64,000 nt of DNA, from assembly GCA_049840875.1 (NCBI GenBank), contig JASGJE010000014.1, positions 124,001 to 188,000 on the forward strand, in the 5' to 3' direction. A program made the position numbers and the translations under genes. Below, in pieces: positions 16,566-24,331 of this stretch (position 1 is the first letter of the stretch; every line of letters starts with the position of its first letter). Under the pieces are notes generated by a model, which saw only the letters and a program-made list of their open reading frames with translations, searched no databases and was not told the DNA's origin. The DNA comes from JAFDYH01 sp049840875. GTDB taxonomy: Bacteria > Bacteroidota > Bacteroidia > Chitinophagales > Chitinophagaceae.

Positions 16566-17261
16566 TTATTGTACAACTAATCTGAACCCATTTCCATGAA
16601 TATTTACAATCTCAATTTTTTCATCGTCTTTAAGATACTTACGAAGCTTAGCGATGTACACATCCATACTGCGTCCATTAAAATAAGTATCACTGCCCCA
16701 TATTTTCTTCAACGCCTGGTCCCTGGGCAACAAATCATTCATATGCTCAGCAAGCATCTTCAGTAATTCATTTTCCTTTGGAGATAATGTTTGTGTTATA
16801 CCATTATGCGCCAACTGGCGAAGCTTCGGATTAAAATGATAAGATGCAAGATCAAACTCTTTGTTTTCACTTTCCTTATTCATTTCTTCGTTGCGTTTCA
16901 GTATCGCTTTGATCTTTAAAAGCAATACTTCACTGTCGAATGGTTTTGTGATATAATCATCAGCGCCTAGCTTATATCCTTGTATGATATCTTCCTTCAT
17001 TGTTTTTGCGCTGAGAAAGAACAGCGGAATGTCAGGATCCACATCACGTATTTCTTCTGCCAGCGTAAAACCATCCATATTCGGCATCATTACGTCGAGC
17101 AGGCAGAGTTCAAATTTTTCACGTTGAAAAGCTGCAAGCCCAAGACGACCGTCGCGTTCAAGCGTTACATCATAATCATTTAATTCAAGATAATTCTTCA
17201 ACACACTTCCAAGATTCGGATCATCTTCACACAATAAGACTTTTGGTTTCTTTCCTTCCAT
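16566..17261 (-). CDS. OmpR-family response regulator
   Basis: A 231-residue two-component regulator. The receiver domain has the acidic pair CEDD, the phospho-acceptor in LLDVMMPNMDG, the conserved Ser/Thr in LSAK and Lys in ITKPF. The C-terminal winged-helix (residues about 135-230) has LSPKENELLKMLAEH and SMDVYIAKLRKYL. It is closest in look to Bacteroidota RprY-type regulators. No histidine kinase is adjacent, so its partner must be elsewhere. Confidence 0.93.
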   Translation of the reverse strand: MEGKKPKVLLCEDDPNLGSVLKNYLELNDYDVTLERDGRLGLAAFQREKFELCLLDVMMPNMDGFTLAEEIRDVDPDIPLFFLSAKTMKEDIIQGYKLGADDYITKPFDSEVLLLKIKAILKRNEEMNKESENKEFDLASYHFNPKLRQLAHNGITQTLSPKENELLKMLAEHMNDLLPRDQALKKIWGSDTYFNGRSMDVYIAKLRKYLKDDEKIEIVNIHGNGFRLVVQ

Positions 17262-17452
17262 GTCATGTATATTTTTAGATAATAAAGTTATCTTTTTTCA
17301 AAGGAAGCGTGTTGCTCTCTTATTAAAAAGACGAAATTTAATAGTAAGACGTACAAATAAATATAAATCATTTACCAAAACTAAACACATGCCCATAATT
17401 TTTTGTTAAGAGTCAGTATGTGAAGCGCTGCGATATTACCAGCGATTCGTTT

Positions 17453-17460
17453 TAAATTTG
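17453..17460 (+). promoter_or_regulatory. -7 promoter element of the GroES-like gene
   Basis: TAAATTTG, a good TAnnTTTG match, lies 19 bp before the ATG at 17480. No CIRCE-like operator was seen. Confidence 0.45.
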
Positions 17461-17479
17461 CAGCTTTTAATCATTTAGT

Positions 17480-17851
17480 ATGCACATTACTCCAGATAAC
17501 CGGTTGAAGAAATTAATTGTTATAGGTGACAGGATTTTGATAAAACCATCAAGGCCTGATGAAAAGACAGCAAGTGGATTATACCTCCCGGCAGGCGTGC
17601 AGGAAAGGGAAAAAGTACAACAGGGATATGTGATAAAAACCGGCCCGGGATATGCAATACCAATGCCGGTAGAAGAAGAAAGCTGGAAGCCTGATGAAGA
17701 AAAAGTGAAGTACCTTCCATTGCAGGCTAAAGAGGGAGATCTTGCGATTTTTTTATTGAGTGGCGCTACCGAGGTGATGTACGAAAATGAAAAATATTTT
17801 ATCGTACCGCAGAGCGCAATACTGATGCTGGAACGGGAAGAGGATTTGTAA
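17480..17851 (+). CDS. GroES-like co-chaperonin paralogue
   Basis: A 123-residue Cpn10-fold protein: LIVIGDRILIKPSRPDEKTASGLYLP matches the GroES N-terminus, followed by a long loop (VEEESWKPDEEKVKYLP) and the C-terminal VMYENEKYFIVPQSAILMLE. It is longer than canonical GroES (about 92-97 residues), and no groEL is adjacent. Such extra copies are common in Bacteroidota. It may modulate GroEL or do something else; it is probably not the housekeeping GroES. It converges with the MocR gene (9-bp gap). Confidence 0.85.
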   Translation: MHITPDNRLKKLIVIGDRILIKPSRPDEKTASGLYLPAGVQEREKVQQGYVIKTGPGYAIPMPVEEESWKPDEEKVKYLPLQAKEGDLAIFLLSGATEVMYENEKYFIVPQSAILMLEREEDL

Positions 17852-17860
17852 CAAGTATAC

Positions 17861-19309
17861 TTACCCAATCATCTTCTTTACCATTTTTCCGACCATCATC
17901 AACGCGTAGTCAACATCTTCGCTCCATGGTTTACCAAAACTTATCCGAAGGCAGTTAGAATAGTTGCCACTTGTAGAGAATACTTTTCCGGGAATGATGG
18001 AAATATGATGTTTCATTGCTTCTGTTCGCAGCTTGAACGTGTTCACTTTTGCATTTAGCTCTACCCACAATATAAATCCACCCTGCGGACGGGAAAGCCG
18101 CGTATCTGCAGGAAAATAATCAATGATTGCCTGTATGTACTTCAGGCATTGCACATGCAATGCTTTACGCAACGATTTCAAATGGTACTCATAACGCCCT
18201 ATTTGAAGAAAATGTGCAATGGCTGCCTGCGTCAATGTAGGGCAACTGATGTTCTGCATGCGTTTTACATTCTTTACATCATCGCTAAATTTTCCCGGAA
18301 TCGCCCAACCTACGCGATAACCTGGCGCCAATGATTTTGAGAGAGAGGAACAATACATCACCAAACCTTTCGTGTCGTAGTACTTGCAGGTTTTGGGTCG
18401 ATTTTTACCAAAATACAGTTCTCCGTAAATATCATCTTCAATCAATGGAATATTCGCTTTGGAAATAATTTCCACTAATTTCTTTTTATTCTCATCCGGC
18501 ATGCAGCTGCCCAGCGGGTTGTTGAAATTAGGGATAACAACACAAGCTTTTACAGGAAACTTCTTCAGCGTTTTTTGCAATGCTTCAAGATCCAAACCTG
18601 TCACAGCGTTGGAAGATAATTCAACAACATTTAAACCAAGACTTTCAATTGCCTGGAAAATGCCAAAATAATTCGGCGATTCTACCGCTACTGTATCACC
18701 ATGTTGTGTAACCGCTTTCAGGCAATGCGTTACTGCATCAAGGCAACCGGAAGTGATAGCGATGTCGTCAGGTTTTACTTTGCCGCCCCAATTGAATGCA
18801 AGTTTTGCCACTTGCTTTCGTAATTCAAGATTTCCCTGTGGATTTTCATAATTAATGCATTGGTCTTTGGTATTCCGAAGAGCATGCATTACTGATTTAT
18901 TCAGTTTAGCCGCCGGCACCAACGATGGATCAGGTACAGCAAGAGCAAGGTTGATTACTTTCTCCGTATTCAATGTAATATCTGAATAAATAGAGGCAAT
19001 CATTTCTTTAACGCTCACATCATGTGATAACGGTTCCGGGTAAATCATTTTTGGTAAATCAGGAAATCGACGCTGACTGAATCGTACGTAATAGCCCGAT
19101 TTCGGCCTTGATTCAATCAACCCTTTTCCTTCAAGATGATAATAAGCCTGAAACGCCGTTCCCATACTGATGCCATATTCTTCACTTAACACACGTACAG
19201 AAGGTAACTTGTCACCTATCTTCAATATATCATCGGTTATCATTTTCTCAAGACCTTCTGCCACCTGGATGTAGATGTGATCGTCATTGTTGAATCGTGT
19301 TGATAACAT
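17861..19309 (-). CDS. MocR-type regulator (GntR HTH fused to class I aminotransferase fold)
   Basis: A 482-residue protein. The N-terminal winged helix-turn-helix (about 10-80) contains GDKLPSVRVLSEEYGISMGT. The C-terminal fold-type I aminotransferase domain has IPNFNNPLGSCMPDENKKKL, IEDDIYGELYF and YCSSLSKSLAPGYRVGW, in which the Lys of SLSKSLAPG is the PLP-binding residue. Some MocR proteins are regulators (PdxR, GabR type) and others retain enzymatic activity. It is divergent from the GNAT and ilvE genes and may regulate them. Confidence 0.9.
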   Translation of the reverse strand: MLSTRFNNDDHIYIQVAEGLEKMITDDILKIGDKLPSVRVLSEEYGISMGTAFQAYYHLEGKGLIESRPKSGYYVRFSQRRFPDLPKMIYPEPLSHDVSVKEMIASIYSDITLNTEKVINLALAVPDPSLVPAAKLNKSVMHALRNTKDQCINYENPQGNLELRKQVAKLAFNWGGKVKPDDIAITSGCLDAVTHCLKAVTQHGDTVAVESPNYFGIFQAIESLGLNVVELSSNAVTGLDLEALQKTLKKFPVKACVVIPNFNNPLGSCMPDENKKKLVEIISKANIPLIEDDIYGELYFGKNRPKTCKYYDTKGLVMYCSSLSKSLAPGYRVGWAIPGKFSDDVKNVKRMQNISCPTLTQAAIAHFLQIGRYEYHLKSLRKALHVQCLKYIQAIIDYFPADTRLSRPQGGFILWVELNAKVNTFKLRTEAMKHHISIIPGKVFSTSGNYSNCLRISFGKPWSEDVDYALMMVGKMVKKMIG

Positions 19310-19324
19310 AATTAGAGTTTATTC

Positions 19325-19415
19325 AAGTAGTCGGAAGTCCGGAAAGTCCGACGATCATTTCTAAAGTAATACGGTGCGTCGGACTCACGGACTAAAATCT
19401 GTCGGTCTTTCATCT
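19325..19415. repeat. Inverted dispersed repeat between MocR and GNAT genes
   Basis: AGTCGGAAGTCCGGAAAGTCCGAC and, about 23 bp on, GTGCGTCGGACTCACGGACT form related, partly inverted copies of a GTCGGAC-type sequence. A similar motif appears near 10090. It is probably a dispersed repeat rather than an operator. Confidence 0.35.
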
Positions 19416-19567
19416 GATCTAGTCAAAAATACAAAATCTGAATCTGTTTTTTTATGAAGAATTTCAGAAATTTTGTGTTTCAGTTTTTTAGTGATAAAGT
19501 ATAGCCGGAAAACAAAATAGTTTTCAGATTTTGCTGCAAAGCAAAGCAGCTAACAAAAAATGTAATT

Positions 19568-20074
19568 ATGAAACCAATCAGAATTGTGGATTATCAACCG
19601 CGACATCAACAACAGTTTGAAGCAATGAACCGTGTATGGATTGAACAATTGTTTGTAATGGAACCAGTGGATGAATGGGTATTGACAAATCCTGACAAAG
19701 CTATTCTGGAAACAGGAGGCGCGATATTAATGGCAGAATACGATGGGAATATTGCTGGTACAGTTGCTTTACGTAAAGTGGATGATACAACATACGAGTT
19801 TACAAAAATGGCTGTCGATTCCAGTTTTAGACGACTAGGAATTGCAGAAGCACTAAGCTATGCAAGTTTTGAAAAGGCAAAAGAATTAGGCGCAACAACT
19901 GTTATTCTTTATTCCAACACAAAAAATGCAGCGGCAATAAAGCTGTATGAAAAAATAGGTTTCAAACATGTAGCCGTTGAGCCAGGTGTGTACGAAAGAG
20001 CGAATGTAAAGATGGTGATCGATATGGAGACGACAGTAACTAAAGAAAACATTGAGGAAATGTCTTTAGCATAA
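19568..20074 (+). CDS. GNAT-family N-acetyltransferase
   Basis: A 168-residue GNAT-fold protein. The acetyl-CoA-binding motif A is MAVDSSFRRLGIAEALSYASF (V-x-x-x-x-R-x-x-G-x-A), preceded by the beta-strand GTVALRKVDDTTYEF and followed by VILYSNTKNAAAIKLYEKIGF. The acceptor substrate is unknown. It lies upstream of ilvE on the same strand (38-bp gap) and opposite the MocR regulator, so a role in amino-acid metabolism is plausible but unproven. Confidence 0.9.
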   Translation: MKPIRIVDYQPRHQQQFEAMNRVWIEQLFVMEPVDEWVLTNPDKAILETGGAILMAEYDGNIAGTVALRKVDDTTYEFTKMAVDSSFRRLGIAEALSYASFEKAKELGATTVILYSNTKNAAAIKLYEKIGFKHVAVEPGVYERANVKMVIDMETTVTKENIEEMSLA

Positions 20075-20112
20075 CTGGTATTAAAGTTTTCAACAAAAAA
20101 TTTTTGATAGAA

Positions 20113-21183
20113 ATGAGCACGGAATTATTAACAAACATCAGTGTCAAGAAAACGACTAATTCAAGATTGAGTGAAGTCGATTTTAATAGTCTTGAATTCG
20201 GAAAGTACACAGCAGATCATATGCTTGTATGCGATTATTCACATGGTGAGTGGCAGGAGCCTTCAATTGTGCCATTCGGCAATTTATCGCTGAGGCCGGA
20301 TACGCTGGCGCTTCATTACGGGCAGACAGTTTTTGAAGGAATGAAAGCTTTCCGTATGAAGGATAACCGCATTAACATATTCCGGTTGGATAAACATTTT
20401 GATCGTTTCAACCGATCACTATATCGGATGTGTATGCCCGATATTCCCGAAGATATTTTTAAAGAAGGTTTAAAACAATTAATACAAACTGATAGTGAAT
20501 GGGTGCCAAAGCAAGAAGGTAGTTCATTGTATATCCGTCCGTTTATGTATGCAAGCGAGGCAAAGCTGGGTGTAAAACCTGCGGATGAATATCGATTTAT
20601 TATTTTTTCAAGCCCTGTACAATCTGTATTTGCAAAACCGATAAAGCTAAAAATTGAAACGGAATATATACGGGCTGCAAGAGGAGGTACGGGTTTTGCC
20701 AAATGCGGTGGAAATTATGGGGCAAGTTTTTTTCCAACACAAGAAGCAAAAAAGCAAGGGTATGACCAGGTGCTGTGGACAGGAGGGAAGAATAATCGTT
20801 TTATCGAAGAATCAGGGATGATGAATGCCATGTTTGTAATCGATAATAAACTCGTAACACCTCCTTTATCCGATTCAATTTTAGATGGAGTAACAAGAGA
20901 TTCATTGATGACAATCGCAGAACAGGAAGGCATCGCAACTGACGAACGACCTGTGAGTATCGACGAATTGAAAACCGCGTTTATTGATGATAGAATTACA
21001 GAAGCATTCGGCGCTGGTACAGCTGCTGTTGTCGTGCCAATAGAAAGAATAGGTATAGAAGGAACAGACTACCTTTTACCTCCATACTCGAGTCAAAGTG
21101 TTCATAATATTTTAAAAGATAAACTTAATAGAATACGCACTGGTATTAATGATGACGTTTATAAATGGAATACTATCATCTGA
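20113..21183 (+). CDS. ilvE: Branched-chain amino acid aminotransferase
   Basis: A 356-residue fold-type IV PLP enzyme that transaminates the last step of Val, Leu and Ile synthesis. Features are VFEGMKAFRMKDNRINIFRLDKHFDRFNRS, YIRPFMYA, the PLP-Lys region AKCGGNYGASFFPTQEAKKQGYDQVLW, and the phosphate-binding LDGVTRDSLM. Length and order match the class II (longer) BCATs. The start is the ATG at 20113; an in-frame TTG three codons upstream is less likely. Confidence 0.95.
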   Translation: MSTELLTNISVKKTTNSRLSEVDFNSLEFGKYTADHMLVCDYSHGEWQEPSIVPFGNLSLRPDTLALHYGQTVFEGMKAFRMKDNRINIFRLDKHFDRFNRSLYRMCMPDIPEDIFKEGLKQLIQTDSEWVPKQEGSSLYIRPFMYASEAKLGVKPADEYRFIIFSSPVQSVFAKPIKLKIETEYIRAARGGTGFAKCGGNYGASFFPTQEAKKQGYDQVLWTGGKNNRFIEESGMMNAMFVIDNKLVTPPLSDSILDGVTRDSLMTIAEQEGIATDERPVSIDELKTAFIDDRITEAFGAGTAAVVVPIERIGIEGTDYLLPPYSSQSVHNILKDKLNRIRTGINDDVYKWNTII

Positions 21184-21282
21184 GAATGTTATTAAAAGTT
21201 GGTACAAAGGATTGGCAACGGCGATGTCAATCCTTTTTTATTTATTTCTTGTCAATCCTGTAACTTTCGCAAAAAATAGTTT

Positions 21283-22827
21283 ATGGCGAATACGGATGCT
21301 TTTCTGAAAGCAGTTAAAGACGGTTACACATTCAAAGGCGACGCAGTGAAGATTGGTGTTGGTGTGCTCGATGGAGAGGTTGTAACCGGTGCTGATGTTT
21401 TTTTACCCCTGAAAACAATGAATCGTCACGGGTTGATTGCAGGCGCTACCGGTACAGGTAAAACAAAAACATTACAGATGATCAGTGAATGCCTGAGCGA
21501 TCAAAGTGTGCCGGTTGTATTAATGGATATAAAAGGTGACCTGAGTGGCATCGCAGCTGCGGGAACTGTGAATGATAAAATAACTGAACGCTACCAGAAA
21601 TTGGGCATGGAGTATAAGCCTGCTGCATACCCTGCAGATTTGTTTACATTAAGCAATGAAAAAGGTGTAAGACTTCGCGCCACAGTAAGCGAATTCGGTC
21701 CCGTACTACTATCAAAAATTCTTGAGTTGAATGATACGCAGGGTGGCTTTGTTGCAATGATCTTTAAATATTGCGATGACAATAAACTGCCGTTGCTTGA
21801 CCTGAAAGATTTTACCAAAGTGCTGCAATATATCAGTGATGAAGGAAAGGCTGAAATGGAAAAGACTTACGGTAAGGTATCAACAACCTCTACCGGTACC
21901 ATTCTTCGCAAAGTGATAGAACTGCAACAGCAAGGCGCTGATTTATTTTTTGGAGAAAAAAGTTTTGAGGTAGATGATCTGATGCGCATGAATAGTGATG
22001 GTCGTGGTATGATCTCCATCGTTCGTGTAACCGATCTGCAGGATCGCCCAAAACTGTTTTCAACGTTTATGCTGCAGATGCTTGCGGAGTTATATTCCAC
22101 CTGTCCTGAAGAAGGTGATTTGGACAAGCCAAAGCTGGTATTGTTTATTGACGAAGCCCACTTGATTTTTAATGAAGCGAGTACTGCTTTACTGCAACAG
22201 ATTGAAACGATCGTAAAACTCATCCGTTCGAAAGGCATCGGCATCTTCTTTTGTACGCAAAACCCGATGGATGTTCCTGCATCGGTACTGGCGCAATTAG
22301 GATTAAAGGTGCAACACGCTTTAAGAGCATTTACTGCTGCTGACAGAAAATCAATTAAACAAACGGCTGATAATTATCCTGAAAGTTCTTTTTATAAAAC
22401 CGAAGACCTGATTACACAGCTCGGGATTGGTGAGGCGTTAATAACAATGCTAAATGAAAAAGGTATACCAACGCCATTGGTGCATACGATGCTTTGCTCA
22501 CCACGAAGCCGCATGGATATTCTTTCACCTTCTGAAATTGACAATATCGTAGCACATTCAAAGCTTGTTTCAAAATACAACCAGGTTATTGACAGTCGGA
22601 GCGCCTACGAAATGCTGACGGATAAATTAAATGATGCCGGCAACAAATCTCAGGATGACAATCAAAATCCAACTAAGCCTGCAAAGCAGGAGAAGTCAAC
22701 GCTGGAAGAAATCGTTGATAACCCAATCGTAAAAAGTATGGCGAGAACGGCAGGTAATACAATTGTGCGTTCATTGTTGGGTACACTTGGCCTGGGTGGC
22801 AGAAGCAGCAGAAAAAGCTTATTCTGA
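21283..22827 (+). CDS. HerA-like ATPase, DUF853 (YjgR) family
   Basis: A 514-residue P-loop ATPase of the FtsK/HerA superfamily. Walker A is GATGTGKT (residues 54-61), Walker B is LVLFIDEAHLIF, and the C-terminal motif is GIFFCTQNPMDVP. The C-terminal tail is Ser/Lys-rich and ends GLGGRSSRKSLF. DUF853 proteins are widespread cytoplasmic ATPases with poorly known roles, possibly nucleic-acid translocases. There is no adjacent NurA nuclease or SIR2/defence partner. The gene appears monocistronic or precedes the lipoprotein gene. Confidence 0.9.
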   Translation: MANTDAFLKAVKDGYTFKGDAVKIGVGVLDGEVVTGADVFLPLKTMNRHGLIAGATGTGKTKTLQMISECLSDQSVPVVLMDIKGDLSGIAAAGTVNDKITERYQKLGMEYKPAAYPADLFTLSNEKGVRLRATVSEFGPVLLSKILELNDTQGGFVAMIFKYCDDNKLPLLDLKDFTKVLQYISDEGKAEMEKTYGKVSTTSTGTILRKVIELQQQGADLFFGEKSFEVDDLMRMNSDGRGMISIVRVTDLQDRPKLFSTFMLQMLAELYSTCPEEGDLDKPKLVLFIDEAHLIFNEASTALLQQIETIVKLIRSKGIGIFFCTQNPMDVPASVLAQLGLKVQHALRAFTAADRKSIKQTADNYPESSFYKTEDLITQLGIGEALITMLNEKGIPTPLVHTMLCSPRSRMDILSPSEIDNIVAHSKLVSKYNQVIDSRSAYEMLTDKLNDAGNKSQDDNQNPTKPAKQEKSTLEEIVDNPIVKSMARTAGNTIVRSLLGTLGLGGRSSRKSLF

Positions 22828-22864
22828 TTATTATGGAATAGGTTCAAAAAAGTATCTAAACAGT

Positions 22865-23719
22865 ATGCAAAAAGGCATACTGTTTTTTTTACCAGTACTA
22901 TTGGCTATCAGTGTCAATTGTAAGAACTCTAAAATAGCTCCCTTTCCATCTGCAAAAGCAATTGTATATCCGCAGCAAAGTAAAGACTCGGTTAATTTTT
23001 CACGCAATAACCATGGCATAACGACAATTCATGTATTTGTTGCTCTTTGTGATAATAAATATCAGGGTATTGTGCCTGTACCTTCCATGATCGGTAATGG
23101 ACAAGATGCAGTCCACAACTTATACTGGGGCGCTGCTAACGGGGTCAAATCCTTTTTTTCAAAAAGCGCTGAATGGAAATTGGTGAAAATCACCTTACAG
23201 CCTTCAGACAATATCATCGAGCGCCTTTTGTTTAAAAATAAAAACGAAAACGTTTATCTGCTGGCCGATGCCTATAATGGTAAATATATCAGGCAGGCGA
23301 CAATTGATTTTTTAAGTTCCTTATCAGGAAATCTTAACACCGGGATAGTAGCTGGTAGCGATACTATTTATTTTGGCGGAAGCGCCGATTTGTGTGCATA
23401 TATAGGACATGATGGCCTGATGGATTTCACACTATCTCAGCAATTTATTTCCGAAGGAAATAAAAAGCACACAGCCATTATTCTCGCCTGTTACAGTAAA
23501 TCTTACTTCTCTGGTTTTATAAAGTCGACAGAGGCTTCACCATTACTTTGGACAAACGGTTTAATGGCTCCTGAAGCATACACTTTGCACGATGCGTTAC
23601 ATGCCTGGATCAAAAACGAAAAGGCTGAGGAAATCAGGGCTGCTGCTGCGAAAGCTTATTCGAAATATCAACATTGTTCAAACAAGGCGGCAATGAACCT
23701 TCTGACAACAGGCTGGTAA
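22865..23719 (+). CDS. Lipoprotein of unknown function with possible His/Cys dyad
   Basis: A 284-residue protein starting MQKGILFFLPVLLAISVNCKNS, a lipoprotein signal with Cys about residue 19. I recognise no named family. The C-terminal half contains LCAYIGHDGLMDF (His182) and, 27 residues on, AIILACYSKSYF (Cys209), each after a hydrophobic strand. This arrangement recalls the His-Gly and Ala-Cys dyad strands of clan CD (caspase-like) peptidases, but this is only a pattern match. The ATG at 22865 is chosen because the longer frame starting inside the upstream gene lacks the signal peptide. Confidence 0.75.
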   Translation: MQKGILFFLPVLLAISVNCKNSKIAPFPSAKAIVYPQQSKDSVNFSRNNHGITTIHVFVALCDNKYQGIVPVPSMIGNGQDAVHNLYWGAANGVKSFFSKSAEWKLVKITLQPSDNIIERLLFKNKNENVYLLADAYNGKYIRQATIDFLSSLSGNLNTGIVAGSDTIYFGGSADLCAYIGHDGLMDFTLSQQFISEGNKKHTAIILACYSKSYFSGFIKSTEASPLLWTNGLMAPEAYTLHDALHAWIKNEKAEEIRAAAAKAYSKYQHCSNKAAMNLLTTGW

Positions 23720-23799
23720 TTCATAGAGGCATAATTTTTTCAGTATAAAAATTCAGCGTTTGAGTTCAAAAATATATTTTAGCGACCCAAAGCATAAAA

Positions 23800-24243
23800 A
23801 TGGCGCAGGCTGAACCGATTAAAGTATTTATCGCAGACCGGTATTCTCATTTCAGGGATAATTTGAAAGACATTTTCAAAAAGAAATCAATCGAAGTTAC
23901 CGGTGAAACGGAAACGTTTGAAGACTTGGCGGAGCAAGTATTAATAAAAAGACCTGACTTGATTATAACAGCTCATCGCCTCAGCGATAAGAGCGCAGAA
24001 TATTTTCTCCCAGTGCTAAAGAACAGATTTCCTGATGTGAAAGTATTAATGCTGACATTAAACTGCAGCAAAAAAGTCTTTCTTGAACATGCGGAATATC
24101 TTGACGGCATGCTTTGCAAAATGGCACATAAAAATGAATTACTTGAGGCTATCAACGAAATAGTGGCGAAGAACAAACTCTATGTCCGCATTAACCAGGA
24201 AGCGGAAGAGATAAGAGATCAGCGACAAAACAGGATACGGTAG
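23800..24243 (+). CDS. Receiver-domain protein lacking the phospho-acceptor Asp
   Basis: A 147-residue stand-alone receiver-like domain. It has the N-terminal VFIADRYSHFRD (acidic residue at 13), RPDLIITAHRLSD, VLMLTLN and LCKMAHKNEL, aligning with the four blocks of CheY-like domains. The position of the phospho-acceptor Asp in the PD-xxxx-D pattern is Ala58, so classical phosphorylation is unlikely. There is no output domain. It lies 88 bp upstream of the STAND ATPase gene and may act by protein-protein contact with it. Confidence 0.8.
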   Translation: MAQAEPIKVFIADRYSHFRDNLKDIFKKKSIEVTGETETFEDLAEQVLIKRPDLIITAHRLSDKSAEYFLPVLKNRFPDVKVLMLTLNCSKKVFLEHAEYLDGMLCKMAHKNELLEAINEIVAKNKLYVRINQEAEEIRDQRQNRIR

Positions 24244-24331
24244 CGATAATTTTCCCTGCAATAAATTTTTGGTTGAGAAAACCTTTCTGGCGGTTTCTAC
24301 GAAATATATACTTTTAGTTTCGAAATTTATC

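Noticed and set aside
21283..22827. HerA-like ATPase as part of a HerA-SIR2/NurA defence system
   Set aside because: No SIR2, DUF4297 or NurA nuclease gene is adjacent, and DUF853 is a distinct housekeeping-type family.
22763..22864. Longer N-terminus for the unknown lipoprotein
   Set aside because: It would run through the 3' end of the HerA-like gene and bury the signal peptide.
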